50,315 nt of DNA from Syntrophobacterales bacterium (GCA_023229795.1 JALNYP010000005.1:38549-88863), one strand, 5' to 3'; positions 1 to 8,051 are shown, counted from the stretch's first letter. Notes: generated from the letters alone by a model not told the origin. A program made the numbers and translations.

Positions 1-579
1 CCCGGCGCCGCGGTGGAACTGGTGGTGCCGGATCGAGCCGAACTCAAGCTCCGCCTGGACCGCCTGGGCCTCACCCTGGCCCGGAGCCTGGCCCGGCGCC
101 GGGACATGGCCCGCCAGTACCTGGAATTACTGACCCGGCGGCTGCCGGATGTGCGCCGCCAGCTTACGGACCTGCGCCTCAGGGTGGATGAGAAGGCCGA
201 GACCCTGGTGCGGCGGGCGCGGCGCACCGTGACCCATCAGTCCCAGCACCTGAGGGTCGCCGCGTCCCGCCTCTTTCTCTTGAGCCCGAGGCGGAGCCTG
301 GCGCCGGCCCGGCAGCGGCTGGAGGCGGCGGCCCAAAGGCTGGGCCAGAGTTTCCAGCGGGGCCAGGCCGAACGGCGCCGGCATCTGTGCTACTGCCTGA
401 ACCATCTGGAGCAGCTCAATCCCCTGGCCATCTTGCAGCGGGGCTACGCGGTGGCCACCCGGCTGCCCGAGGGCACGGTGATTCGCGACGCCGCGCTGGT
501 GGAGCCCGGCGCGGCCGTCCGGGTGCGGGTGGCTCAGGGCAGCCTGGATTGCGAAGTGGAAAAAGTGAGCGGTGAGTAG
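1..579 (+). CDS. xseA: Exodeoxyribonuclease VII large subunit (3' part)
   Basis: The frame is open from base 1, so the start lies outside the window; 192 C-terminal residues are visible, ending at TAG 577-579. The first residues (PGAAVELVVPD) match the family's TP-[ST]-AAAEL-x-VPD region after the catalytic domain. Then comes a long arginine-rich helical coiled coil and the conserved tail NPLAILQRGYAV. In the family this subunit, with several XseB copies, degrades single-stranded DNA to oligonucleotides in the cytoplasm. xseB follows 81 bases downstream, the usual partner order. Identity is well supported; only the N-terminal OB-fold and catalytic part are missing because of the window edge. 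Confidence 0.93.
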   Translation, partial: PGAAVELVVPDRAELKLRLDRLGLTLARSLARRRDMARQYLELLTRRLPDVRRQLTDLRLRVDEKAETLVRRARRTVTHQSQHLRVAASRLFLLSPRRSLAPARQRLEAAAQRLGQSFQRGQAERRRHLCYCLNHLEQLNPLAILQRGYAVATRLPEGTVIRDAALVEPGAAVRVRVAQGSLDCEVEKVSGE

Positions 580-618
580 TAAGCAGAATCTGGGAAATCT
601 GATTACTTTAGTCCCGAA

Positions 619-649
619 CCGAAAACCGAAAACCGAAAACAGAAAACAG
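619..649. repeat. Heptanucleotide tandem repeat (CCGAAAA)n
   Basis: Three perfect CCGAAAA units (619-639), one variant CAGAAAA (640-646) and a partial unit lie in the xseA-xseB gap, ending 11 bases before the xseB start. The 7-base period is also seen in two other repeats of different sequence at 32025 and 32179. Confidence 0.8.
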
Positions 650-660
650 TCCAACCAACC

Positions 661-921
661 ATGGCTAAAGAAAAGAAGCAGCCGGAGCCGAGTTTTGAGG
701 CGGCCCTGAAGCGTTTGGAAGAGGTCCTGGACTCTCTGGAGCACGGCAGTCTCTCTCTCGAAGAGGCCATGGTCGCCTTCGAAGCGGGGGTGCGGTTGGT
801 GCGGTTGTGCCACCAGAAATTGGACGAAGTGGAGCAGCGGGTGGAACTTTTGCTCAAGGACGACGCCGGGCGCTTTTTCACCCGGCCGTTCCCGGAAGAC
901 GAAAACAGCAGCGGCTCGTAA
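661..921 (+). CDS. xseB: Exodeoxyribonuclease VII small subunit
   Basis: 86 residues, the normal length for XseB. The protein has the family pattern: PSFEAALKRLEEVLDSLEHG at the start, then LSLEEAMVAFEAGVRLVRLC and a helical EVEQRVELL segment, forming a small helical hairpin that binds the coiled coil of XseA. It lies directly after xseA and 40 bases before ispA, a common xseA-xseB-ispA-dxs order, so these genes are probably co-transcribed. No strong Shine-Dalgarno is seen upstream; the heptamer repeat occupies that position. The charged tail after residue 70 is variable in the family. Confidence 0.93.
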   Translation: MAKEKKQPEPSFEAALKRLEEVLDSLEHGSLSLEEAMVAFEAGVRLVRLCHQKLDEVEQRVELLLKDDAGRFFTRPFPEDENSSGS

Positions 922-961
922 GGCCGCCGGGCTGGCGGGTTGATATCCGGATGCAGAGGGG

Positions 962-1864
962 ATGGGGGGGAGCGTGGATCTGAAGGCTTACCTGGAGGAG
1001 CGGCGGCAGCTCGTCAACCGCGCTCTGGAAACATATCTGCCGCGAGTGCGGGGGCCGGCCTTCCGGGTGACCCAGGCCATGCATTACAGCCTGATGGCGG
1101 GCGGCAAGCGTCTGCGGCCCATCCTGTGCCTGGCCGCGGCGGAGGCGGTGGGAGGAGAGGCGGGCGAAGTCCTGCCGGTGGCCTGCGCTCTGGAGATGAT
1201 CCATACCTATTCCCTGATTCATGACGACCTGCCGGCCATGGACGACGACGACCTGCGCCGGGGCCGGCCCACCTGCCACAAGCAATACGACGAGGCCACT
1301 GCCATCCTGGCGGGAGACGGCCTGCTTACCGAGGCCTTCCAGACCATAGCCGCGGCCGGGCCCCGGTTTGAAGGCCGGGAAGGGGTCTTGCTGGAGGTGG
1401 TGCGGCTCTTGGCCGCCGCGGCCGGTTATCAGGGCATGGTGGGAGGCCAGATGCTGGACCTGCTGGCGGAAGGGCGCCGGGTCTCCCTGAAAGAATTGGA
1501 AATCATCCACCGGCACAAGACCGGGGCGCTGCTCACCGCGGCGGTGCGGGCCGGGGCTCTGCTGGCAGGCGGCAGCCGGGCCGACGTGACTTCCCTGACC
1601 GCGTATGGTGAAAAATTTGGGCTAGCGTTTCAGGTTACTGATGATCTATTAGATGTAGAAGGTGAGGCCGCGGAGATGGGCAAGGCGCCGGGGATGGACG
1701 AAAAGCGGCAGAAGGCCACTTATCCCGCGGTCCTGGGACTTGAGGCCACCCGGCAGTGGGCCAGGCGCCTGGTGGAGGAAGCCGTGGCCGCGCTGGAACC
1801 TTTCGAGGAGCGGGCGGCCCCTTTGCGCGCATTGGCCCTGTATCTTCTGGTGCGGCGGGCTTAA
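962..1864 (+). CDS. ispA: Farnesyl/geranylgeranyl diphosphate synthase
   Basis: 300 residues, typical for a trans-isoprenyl diphosphate synthase that condenses isopentenyl diphosphate with allylic diphosphates. Visible motifs: GGKRLRP near residue 42, the first aspartate-rich motif HDDLPAMDDDDLRRG near residue 90, the HKTGALL segment near 178, and the second aspartate-rich motif VTDDLLDVEG near 226. After it the family usually reads GKTxGKD; here it is MGKAPGMDEKRQKATYP, so the threonine is replaced. The chosen ATG is preceded by a purine-rich stretch (AGAGGGG) that is very close; GTG at 974 is an alternative. With dxs next door it supplies polyprenyl precursors. Confidence 0.9.
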   Translation: MGGSVDLKAYLEERRQLVNRALETYLPRVRGPAFRVTQAMHYSLMAGGKRLRPILCLAAAEAVGGEAGEVLPVACALEMIHTYSLIHDDLPAMDDDDLRRGRPTCHKQYDEATAILAGDGLLTEAFQTIAAAGPRFEGREGVLLEVVRLLAAAAGYQGMVGGQMLDLLAEGRRVSLKELEIIHRHKTGALLTAAVRAGALLAGGSRADVTSLTAYGEKFGLAFQVTDDLLDVEGEAAEMGKAPGMDEKRQKATYPAVLGLEATRQWARRLVEEAVAALEPFEERAAPLRALALYLLVRRA

Positions 1865-1925
1865 TCCGGGGCCAGCCGGGGATTTCAGGTTGTAAATTTA
1901 TAAAAATTATCATCACTTGCATTTT

Positions 1926-1954
1926 TTGAGACAGAGGATTACGTTAAGAATAAC
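1926..1954 (+). promoter_or_regulatory. Candidate sigma-70 promoter for dxs
   Basis: TTGAGA (1926-1931), a 17-base spacer and AATAAC (1949-1954) sit in an AT-rich 113-base gap between ispA and dxs. Start of transcription would fall about 17 bases before the dxs ATG, leaving room for the GAGAGGTTAGGTG ribosome-binding region. Both boxes deviate from consensus. Confidence 0.4.
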
Positions 1955-1977
1955 CCACCTGTGAGAGGTTAGGTGAT

Positions 1978-3930
1978 ATGGATAATCGCCAGGGCCAGCG
2001 GCCGGAGCTTCAGGTTCGCCGTTTGCTGGATACCATCAATAATCCCCAGGAGCTGAAGAAGCTGCCGCCGGAGTTCCTGCCGCAGTTGGCCCAGGAAATC
2101 CGGGAGAAGATCATCGCCACCGTGGCCAAGACGGGGGGCCATCTGGCTCCCAGCCTGGGCGTGGTGGAACTCTCCATCGCCCTGCACTACGTCTTTGACT
2201 GCCCCCGGGATAAGATCGTCTGGGATGTGGGGCATCAGGCCTATGCGCACAAATTGCTTACGGGGCGCCAGGACCGGTTCCACACCCTACGGCAGCACGG
2301 CGGCCTCAGCGGCTTTCCCAAGCGCTGCGAGAGCCAGTACGACGCCTTTGACACGGGCCATAGCTCCACGTCCATCTCCGCGGCTCTGGGGATCGCCAGC
2401 GCCCGCTGTCTGAAGCGGGAACGCCACAAGGTGATCGCGGTGATCGGGGACGGCTCCATGACCGCGGGGATCGCCTTTGAGGGCCTGAACAACGCCGGCG
2501 ACCTGAACAAAGACCTCATTGTGGTCCTAAACGACAACGGCATGTCCATTGCTCCCAATGTGGGGGCCATGTCTTCGTTTTTCAGCCGCAAACTCACCCG
2601 GCCCACCATGGTTTTCCTGAAAAAACAGGTGGAAAACCTGTTGCGGTCCTTCCCGGCCATCGGTGAGGATCTGCTGGCCTGGGCCAAGCGCAGCGAAGAG
2701 TCGTTCAAGGCCTTTTTCACCCCAGGTATGCTTTTCGAGGCCCTGAAATTCACCTATCTGGGGCCGGTAAACGGGCACCGTCTGGATCATTTGGTCGAAA
2801 CCTTCAACAATGTCAAAAATTTGCGGGGACCGATCCTGGTGCACGTGCTCACTACCAAGGGCAAAGGTTATCAACCCGCCGAGACCGACCCCACCGGGTT
2901 TCACGGCCTGGGCAAGTTCGACCCCGACACCGGCGAGCCCAAGAAGAGCGTCAGCGAAGTGCCCAGTTACACTGAGGTCTTCGGTGATACCCTGGTGCGC
3001 CTGGCCCGGGAGAACCCCAGGGTGGTGGCCATCACCGCGGCCATGCCCGACGGCACCGGCCTGGCGGATTTTCGCAAGGAGTTTCCCACCCGCTTCTTTG
3101 ACGTGGGCATCTGCGAACAACATGCCGTGACCTTTGCCGGGGGTCTGGCCCTGGAAGGCATGCGGCCGGTCACCGCGGTCTACTCCACCTTTTTGCAGCG
3201 GGCCTACGACCAGGTCCTCCATGATGTCTGCCTGCAAAACCTGCCGGTGGTTTTTGCTTTGGACCGGGCCGGCGTGGTCGGCGAAGACGGCGAAACCCAC
3301 CAGGGGCTCTTCGACCTGTCTTTTCTGCGCCATCTGCCCAACCTGGTGATGATGGCTCCCAAGGACGAAAATGAATTGCGGGATATGCTCTTCACCGCGG
3401 TGGAGCATCCGGGCCCGGTGGCGTTGCGGTACCCCCGGGGCCGGGGCGTGGGCGTGGCCTTTTCCTCCACCCTGAGCAAAGTCCCCATCGGCAAGGCCGA
3501 GGTGCTGCGGGAAGGGGAGGATTTGCTCATCCTGGCCCTGGGCGCGTCGGTTTATCCGGCCCTGGAAGCGGCCCAGGAGCTGGACAAGCAGGGCTACAGC
3601 GCCACCGTGGTCAACGCGCGCTTTGTCAAACCCCTGGATGAACAGCTCATTCTGACCCTGGCGGCCAAACACGGCCGGGTCCTGACGGTGGAAGAAAACG
3701 TGGTGGCCGGCGGCTTCGGCAGCGCGGTGCTCGAACTCCTGGCTGACCAGGGGCTGTTCGGGGTCACGGTGAAACGCCTGGGGATCGGTGATTGCTTCGT
3801 GGAGCACGGCGCTCAGGACATCCTTCGGAAGAAATACGAATTAGACGCGGCCGGTATCCTGAAAAACGCCCTCACCATCCTGGCGCAGCCGGCCCAACCC
3901 AAGAAGGTCGTCTGGGGCGCGTTCAACTAA
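1978..3930 (+). CDS. dxs: 1-deoxy-D-xylulose-5-phosphate synthase
   Basis: 650 residues. Makes DXP from pyruvate and glyceraldehyde-3-phosphate, the first step of the MEP isoprenoid pathway; cytoplasmic, thiamine-diphosphate dependent. The N-terminal TPP region has KTGGHLAPSLG near residue 46, DVGHQAYAHK near 84 and the GDGSMTAGIAFEGLN...NDN cofactor motif near 160-185. The transketolase-like middle has DVGICEQHAVTFAGGLA near 377 with the catalytic glutamate, and the C-terminal domain ends in VVWGAFN. The ATG follows a GAGAGGTTAGGTG Shine-Dalgarno region. The last codons (QPAQPKKVVWGAFN plus stop) recur at 6122-6168 on the far side of an AT-rich island, so this 3' end may have been brought in with the insert. 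Confidence 0.96.
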   Translation: MDNRQGQRPELQVRRLLDTINNPQELKKLPPEFLPQLAQEIREKIIATVAKTGGHLAPSLGVVELSIALHYVFDCPRDKIVWDVGHQAYAHKLLTGRQDRFHTLRQHGGLSGFPKRCESQYDAFDTGHSSTSISAALGIASARCLKRERHKVIAVIGDGSMTAGIAFEGLNNAGDLNKDLIVVLNDNGMSIAPNVGAMSSFFSRKLTRPTMVFLKKQVENLLRSFPAIGEDLLAWAKRSEESFKAFFTPGMLFEALKFTYLGPVNGHRLDHLVETFNNVKNLRGPILVHVLTTKGKGYQPAETDPTGFHGLGKFDPDTGEPKKSVSEVPSYTEVFGDTLVRLARENPRVVAITAAMPDGTGLADFRKEFPTRFFDVGICEQHAVTFAGGLALEGMRPVTAVYSTFLQRAYDQVLHDVCLQNLPVVFALDRAGVVGEDGETHQGLFDLSFLRHLPNLVMMAPKDENELRDMLFTAVEHPGPVALRYPRGRGVGVAFSSTLSKVPIGKAEVLREGEDLLILALGASVYPALEAAQELDKQGYSATVVNARFVKPLDEQLILTLAAKHGRVLTVEENVVAGGFGSAVLELLADQGLFGVTVKRLGIGDCFVEHGAQDILRKKYELDAAGILKNALTILAQPAQPKKVVWGAFN

Positions 3931-3940
3931 CCGACGGTTT
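3884..3940 (+). repeat. Direct repeat, dxs 3' end, left copy
   Basis: 57 bases covering the last 14 dxs codons, the stop and 10 bases beyond. They match 6122-6178 at 54 of 57 positions. The three differences are TTC/TTT, AAC/AAT and TAA/TAG, so all leave the protein end unchanged. Confidence 0.9.
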
Positions 3941-3960
3941 CAGGCTTCGACGAACAGATA

Positions 3961-3990
3961 AGGCAGAGATCGATGATCTCTGCCTTTTTT
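3961..3990 (+). terminator. Rho-independent terminator after dxs
   Basis: A perfect 11-base-pair stem (AGGCAGAGATC at 3961-3971 with its complement at 3975-3985), a 3-base loop and a run of six T. It shares the AGGCAG stem base with the terminator at 6203-6235, with compensating changes higher in the stem. Confidence 0.9.
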
Positions 3991-4082
3991 ATTATGGCGA
4001 TATCTTGCATGAAGGCTAGAGTCTATAATGGCAAGATAATCGCGTGCGGGGGATGATAGGCCTGATGATCGACTAGAAGAAA

Positions 4083-4137
4083 GCTAACTCATAAATCAGC
4101 GTCGAGTTTACAAGTCCATTGAATTTAATTGTTAGGT
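4083..4137 (-). other. attC-like imperfect palindrome overlapping a stop codon
   Basis: On the minus strand ACCTAAC (R''-like, fits RYYYAAC) overlaps the end of the 4125-4688 gene, and GTTAGCT (R'-like, one mismatch to GTTRRRY) ends about 50 bases later. Between them lie imperfectly complementary arms with bulges (AATTAAATTCA against TGATTTATGAG). Size, position and shape resemble an integron cassette recombination site, but only one such site is seen and no integrase. Confidence 0.3.
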
Positions 4138-4688
4138 ATTTTTAATTCACTTTGCATTAACTTGACTATACTTTTATATATCTCCTTTAGGTCATCCAAC
4201 TCTTTATATAATTCGCTTCTTTCATCTGATATTTCCTGTTTGTTTCGCAATGTTGCTAAAAATGGAACAAATATATCAAATTTTTCTTGAAGCTCAAATA
4301 TTCTATCAGTTATTTCACTTGTATCTGATAAAATATTTATCCACCCACACCCTTCATTCAGGTTCTTAATAGCTTCTTCATAATGAGGATGATCAACGAT
4401 TTCTGATACCAATTTATCTCTTTTTTCAAGCGTCCTTTCCTGTTGAATGATATCAATTATCTCTCCTAAATATCCTAAAACTAATTGAAACGCTCCCAGA
4501 AACTTTGAATATTTAGATAGTTTTTCTTCCCGATTTCTGGTTCGATTAGCAATTTCAAGCTCCCGAGATTTTAACTGGAATTCCTTTTCTTTTAGTGCAA
4601 GTTCTTTTCGATTATTAATTAGAGCTACCAAAAGAGTTATCAAACCGCCCACCACTGCGCCGAGTAAACCAATGATTGCCGTCTCCAT
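4125..4688 (-). CDS. Membrane-anchored coiled-coil protein, unknown function
   Basis: 187 residues from ATG 4688, which has GGAG nine bases upstream; an in-frame ATG at 4703 would add five residues but lacks a clear Shine-Dalgarno. Residues about 2-24 (AIIGLLGAVVGGLITLLVALI) form one transmembrane helix, followed by a charged lysine/glutamate-rich coiled coil (KELALKEKEFQLKSRELEIA) and a helical cytoplasmic or periplasmic body. I do not recognise the family. It lies 98 bases downstream of the 284-residue island gene on the same strand, so the two are probably one operon. AT-rich codons unlike the flanks indicate transfer. A role in phage defence or toxin action is possible but unproven. Confidence 0.75.
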   Translation of the reverse strand: METAIIGLLGAVVGGLITLLVALINNRKELALKEKEFQLKSRELEIANRTRNREEKLSKYSKFLGAFQLVLGYLGEIIDIIQQERTLEKRDKLVSEIVDHPHYEEAIKNLNEGCGWINILSDTSEITDRIFELQEKFDIFVPFLATLRNKQEISDERSELYKELDDLKEIYKSIVKLMQSELKIPNN

Positions 4689-4786
4689 AGATGAAATCTC
4701 CATCTTATCCGTGTAACCATGCCACTCCCATTTGTATATCGAGGGTCTTTAGAGGGGCCGGGAACGTAGCCGTGATTTAAATTGAT

Positions 4787-5641
4787 TTATAATTTATCGC
4801 CCAAAGGAAGAAGAAGCGACCTTATGATATATCCAAATTCAATTTCTAACTTATCAATACCATCAGAATCCTTTATATTTAATTTACCAATATCTGATAA
4901 TTTTGAAGCAAATGTTTTATATTGGGCGATAAGTAGCATATAAGTGTGATACGTTGACGATGATTTGTTATCGTCAATAAACTCTTCTGCAATAGCAGGC
5001 AATATTTTATTTCTTGTAATTCCAATTTGGTTCCTTAGCTTTAGCTTTAGTTCACCTTTTATTTTTTCAAGAAGCGTTCTCATTAAAAACACAACTCCTT
5101 CAATACGTTGGATATCCAATTTTGCTATTCTAATTTCTTCTAAAATATTATTATATATGTTGTGCTCTGGCCTTAATAATTTCCCCAATAATTGTTTGAT
5201 TTCATCTTCTATTTTGTCTTTTATCACTTTATCTGATAAAGTATTTCCAAGTATTTTTGCAGCATTATCAATTTCTATCGATAGATATTTATTATTATCC
5301 AACCAATTAGAAACACTCATTGCACCGGAAAAAGCTGCCGAAGTGGATGTTGTCATTGAACTTACACTTGTATACATTGGATGAACTTTACCATAATATT
5401 CAAAAGCGATAGCTTTATTTGCTTCAATTAATCCTGAGGCTTCCGGCGGAAAATCATCAAAATATGAAGATGGAACTTGATTAATTGCTTCTATTTCTTT
5501 ATCAATAATGTCATTTGCCTCATTTAGGTATGGCAAAAATTGGAACGCTTTTTTCATTTCATCGAGTGACTTTTGGTTGTAATCTCGCGTTTCGTTTAAT
5601 TCTCTAATTATTTGATCTTTCTTTTCATCTTGCTTATTCAT
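4787..5641 (-). CDS. Helical protein of unknown function (island gene)
   Basis: 284 residues from ATG 5641, chosen because AGAAAGG lies about nine bases upstream; a longer in-frame extension to 5692 has no ribosome-binding site. The protein looks helical: a lysine/glutamate-rich N-terminus (residues 1-60), a serine/threonine/alanine-rich segment near residues 90-115 (SVSSMTTSTSAAFSGAMSVS) that is mildly hydrophobic, and long amphipathic helices to the end. No catalytic motif was recognised. It precedes the membrane-anchored gene at 4125-4688 in the same direction. AT-rich composition marks it as acquired. Possible pairings include effector plus membrane anchor, but nothing in the sequence settles this. 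Confidence 0.78.
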   Translation of the reverse strand: MNKQDEKKDQIIRELNETRDYNQKSLDEMKKAFQFLPYLNEANDIIDKEIEAINQVPSSYFDDFPPEASGLIEANKAIAFEYYGKVHPMYTSVSSMTTSTSAAFSGAMSVSNWLDNNKYLSIEIDNAAKILGNTLSDKVIKDKIEDEIKQLLGKLLRPEHNIYNNILEEIRIAKLDIQRIEGVVFLMRTLLEKIKGELKLKLRNQIGITRNKILPAIAEEFIDDNKSSSTYHTYMLLIAQYKTFASKLSDIGKLNIKDSDGIDKLEIEFGYIIRSLLLPLGDKL

Positions 5642-6121
5642 TGTATTACCTTTCTGCCATTTGCAATTATGAATAAGGTACGCAAAAAGCAATGCATACA
5701 GACTGATCCATTATATAAAGGAATTTCAAGTGGTTTCCTGAAGGCTCTTGAACCTTTTTTGATATCAAATGATGGCACAATTTCGAACATCGTGTGAGAC
5801 ATGATAGCACAAATTTCGGTAAAAATATAATTTCCCAAAAAATTAAAAAAGCTTCTCCTCAGAATCCAGATACCTCAAAGCATAAAACAAGTTATAAGGC
5901 AGAACCTGCATCTTTAAGCCTGGCTTGGTAGCCGCGAAGAGCTGACAACTCTCCCAAGCCACTATCGGGGATTGTTGAGTACTGCTATGACTAAAAACTT
6001 ATCAGGATTTTAAAAAACTTTCCCTATTCCGACGATATCTGCAATTTTCCTGCTTTGAAAATAAGTCCAATTGGCTGGTGAATTTCACTCACTGGCGGGG
6101 GTACTAAAGCGGCCCTCCTTT

Positions 6122-6178
6122 CGCAGCCGGCCCAACCCAAGAAGGTCGTCTGGGGCGCGTTTAATTAGCCGACGGTTT
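6122..6178 (+). repeat. Direct repeat, dxs 3' end, right copy
   Basis: 57 bases matching 3884-3940 with three substitutions, encoding the same C-terminal residues QPAQPKKVVWGAFN and ending in TAG 6166-6168. No dxs sequence precedes it, so it is an orphan gene end. It is followed at 6203 by a terminator in the same relative place as after the intact gene. Confidence 0.9.
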
Positions 6179-6202
6179 GCGGTTTAGTTTTCGGTTGGAA
6201 AT

Positions 6203-6235
6203 AAAGGCAGGGGTCGATTTGACCCCTGCCTTTTT
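6203..6235 (+). terminator. Rho-independent terminator after orphan dxs end
   Basis: A perfect 13-base-pair stem (6203-6215 with 6221-6233), a 5-base loop (GATTT) and a T run. It matches the terminator after intact dxs in its lower stem and carries paired changes above it. Confidence 0.88.
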
Positions 6236-6241
6236 CTGTTA

Positions 6242-6322
6242 ACGTTCCCAAGTAAAACTCGGGAACGAGGGGAAGCTTGGAATGTGTGGACAAGCCTGAG
6301 GCGGGCGGGACGCCCGCCCTAC
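6242..6322. repeat. Two short palindromic repeats
   Basis: CGTTCCC at 6242-6249 pairs with GGGAACG at 6262-6268, and GCGGGCGGGACGCCCGCCC at 6301-6319 is a near-perfect GC palindrome. Both have the form of REP-type elements and lie between the orphan dxs terminator and the NifA-like gene end. Confidence 0.6.
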
Positions 6323-6350
6323 CGGCAGGTGGGAGGCTTTGGGCCGGAGC

Positions 6351-7889
6351 TTACACCGCCCGGAAGCTCCTGGCTTCGATGTTATAGTGCTTGATCTTGT
6401 AGCCCAGGATGCGGAGGCTGGTGTCCAGGATTTGGGCCGCCTGGCTCTGGTTGCCCCGGGTCTGGCGCAGGGCCTCGGTGATGAGTTCCCGCTCCAGTTG
6501 CTCCACCTGGGACGACAGGCCCCGGTGGTCGCCTCCCGGCTCCTGGCGCTGCAAGGTGGGCGGCAGGTGGACGCTCAAGATGGTGTCTTCATCGCACACC
6601 AGCACCGCCCGCTCGATGACGTTTTCCAGTTCCCGGACGTTGCCGGGCCAGGGGTATTGCATGAGCAGGTCCAGGGCCGGAGCCGACAGGCGTTTTCCCG
6701 GCTTGCCGTGCTCTTCGGCGTACTTGATCAGGAAATGCTCCGACAGGGCCGGGATGTCGGCCATGCGTTCCCTTAAGGGCGGCAGGTAGATCGGGAAGAC
6801 ATTGAGGCGATAGTAAAGGTCTTCCCGGAAGATGCCCTTGGTTACAGCCTGTTCCAGGTCCCGGTGGGTGGCCGCCAACAGGCGGATGTCGGCCTTTAAG
6901 GTGGAGGTGCCGCCGACCCGGGTGTACTCCCGCTCCTGGATGACCCGCAAGAGCTTGAGCTGGACATTGAGACTGAGGTCGCCGATCTCATCCAGGAAGA
7001 TGGTGCCGCCCTGGGCCAGTTCGAAGCGGCCCTGCTTGCGCTGCAAGGCCCCGGTGAAGGCGCCGCGTTCGTGCCCGAAGAGTTCGCTTTCCACCAGGGT
7101 CTCCGGCAGGGCGGCCAGATTCACCTTGATGAAGGGCTTGTCGGACCGTAGCGAATTATAATGGAGGGCCGAAGCCACCAGCTCCTTGCCGGTGCCGGAT
7201 TCGCCCCGGATCAGGATGGTGGCGTTGCTTTTGGCCACCCGCTCGATCATCTCGAACACCTGGCGCATGCGGCCGGAGGTGCCGATGATATTGCCCATCT
7301 GGTAGCGTTCCTGTAACTGGCCCTTGAGCTTCAGGTTTTCGTTCTGGAGGCGTTCCTTCTCCCGGTCGATGAGCAGGAGATTGTTCACCGTCTGGGCGAT
7401 GATCGAAGCAATGATGGTCAGGAGCCGGAGGTCGCGGTCCAGGTCCAGGTCCTGGTGCAGCTTGTCCACCGAGAGGGCGCCGATGGTTTTATAATTGATC
7501 TTGATGGGCACGCACAGAAACGAGAGTTCCTCTTTTTCTCGGGCACCCCGGGAACGGGTGCGGTTCAAGAATAAGGGTTCCTGGCTGACCCGGGGCACCA
7601 CTGCGGGCTCCCCGGTTTCCACCACCCGGCCGGTGATGCCTTCTCCCAGTTTATACCGGCCCCGGCGCCGGGCTTCCGCGGTGAGGCCGTGGGCTACTTC
7701 GATCTGTAATTCCGAGGTCTCCGGATTTAAGATGGTGACGGTGCCCCGGCGCATGCCCATGCTCTGCGCCAGGATTTGGAGCACCCGCTGCAGGCTGCGG
7801 GGCAGGGGGCCCAGGGCGCCCAAGGTTTCGGTAATCTCATAAAGCAGATTGAGGTCATTCATAGGTTTCTCGTTCATCGTCATTGCCAA
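6351..7889 (-). CDS. NifA-like sigma-54 activator (GAF-AAA-Fis)
   Basis: 512 residues. Domain order is GAF (about 20-170), sigma-54 interaction AAA+ (about 203-430) and a Fis-type helix-turn-helix (about 465-505, GNQSQAAQILDTSLRILGYK). Walker A GESGTGKE, the sigma-54 contact loop GAFTGA, Walker B FLDEIG and the arginine-rich PLRERMADIP segment are all present, so it should be an active ATPase driving open-complex formation. Architecture matches NifA, whose GAF domain binds small ligands, but no nif genes are in the window, so the regulon is unknown. It is divergent from the mla operon. Several in-frame ATG codons (7889, 7877, 7862) make the exact start uncertain. Confidence 0.88.
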   Translation of the reverse strand: MAMTMNEKPMNDLNLLYEITETLGALGPLPRSLQRVLQILAQSMGMRRGTVTILNPETSELQIEVAHGLTAEARRRGRYKLGEGITGRVVETGEPAVVPRVSQEPLFLNRTRSRGAREKEELSFLCVPIKINYKTIGALSVDKLHQDLDLDRDLRLLTIIASIIAQTVNNLLLIDREKERLQNENLKLKGQLQERYQMGNIIGTSGRMRQVFEMIERVAKSNATILIRGESGTGKELVASALHYNSLRSDKPFIKVNLAALPETLVESELFGHERGAFTGALQRKQGRFELAQGGTIFLDEIGDLSLNVQLKLLRVIQEREYTRVGGTSTLKADIRLLAATHRDLEQAVTKGIFREDLYYRLNVFPIYLPPLRERMADIPALSEHFLIKYAEEHGKPGKRLSAPALDLLMQYPWPGNVRELENVIERAVLVCDEDTILSVHLPPTLQRQEPGGDHRGLSSQVEQLERELITEALRQTRGNQSQAAQILDTSLRILGYKIKHYNIEARSFRAV

Positions 7890-8002
7890 TCAGGGGTATA
7901 GCGACCCTGTTAACGGTCATAAAGGTTAAAAGGTCTGGAGCCGAGTTCCTAGGCCTACGGGCGCGAGGTCGGCCATTAACCTTGGAATGATTCTATGTAT
8001 TC

Positions 8003-8051
8003 CATTTTCGTATATTATGCAACAAATTGCTAACAATTTATTACGAAAATG
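8003..8051. promoter_or_regulatory. Dyad in the divergent nifA-like/mla control region
   Basis: CATTTTCGTA (8003-8012) and its exact complement TACGAAAATG (8042-8051) flank an inner AAATTG/CAATTT dyad. This AT-rich spot lies in the 327-base gene-free gap 7890-8216 between two divergent genes, a typical operator position. No other gene is seen in that gap. Confidence 0.45.

Larger units (their letters stand above)
3991..6121. mobile_element. AT-rich genomic island inserted at the dxs 3' end
   Basis: About 2.1 kb whose base composition and AT-rich codons differ sharply from the GC-rich flanks. It carries two minus-strand genes (4125-4688 and 4787-5641) and about 480 bases without a gene on its right side. 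It is flanked by two near-identical dxs 3' ends, 2238 bases apart, each followed by a related terminator. No integrase, transposase or resolvase is visible inside. Either an element that restores the end of its target gene, or a tandem duplication later filled by foreign DNA, would give this picture. The exact edges inside the repeats cannot be fixed. Confidence 0.7.
5642..6350. other. Gene-free stretch: island right edge, dxs-end copy, repeats
   Basis: No convincing gene. 5642-5850 is the presumed promoter region of the island genes on the minus strand, with a TATAAT box at 5710-5715 (minus strand) and no clear -35. 5850-6121 is AT-rich noncoding sequence that may be remnant DNA. 6122-6178 is the second dxs 3' end, 6203-6235 a terminator, and 6242-6322 short palindromic repeats. 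Confidence 0.7.

Noticed and set aside
619..649. Heptamer array as a CRISPR
   Set aside because: Units are 7 bases with no spacers; no cas gene in the window.
4965..5384. 139-codon plus-strand frame in the island
   Set aside because: It lies opposite the better-initiated 4787-5641 gene; its hydrophobic content is what antisense of a lysine/glutamate-rich gene gives, and no ribosome site is present.
3991..6121. Insertion sequence or transposon in the island
   Set aside because: No transposase frame and no terminal inverted repeats were found; only the dxs-end direct repeats.
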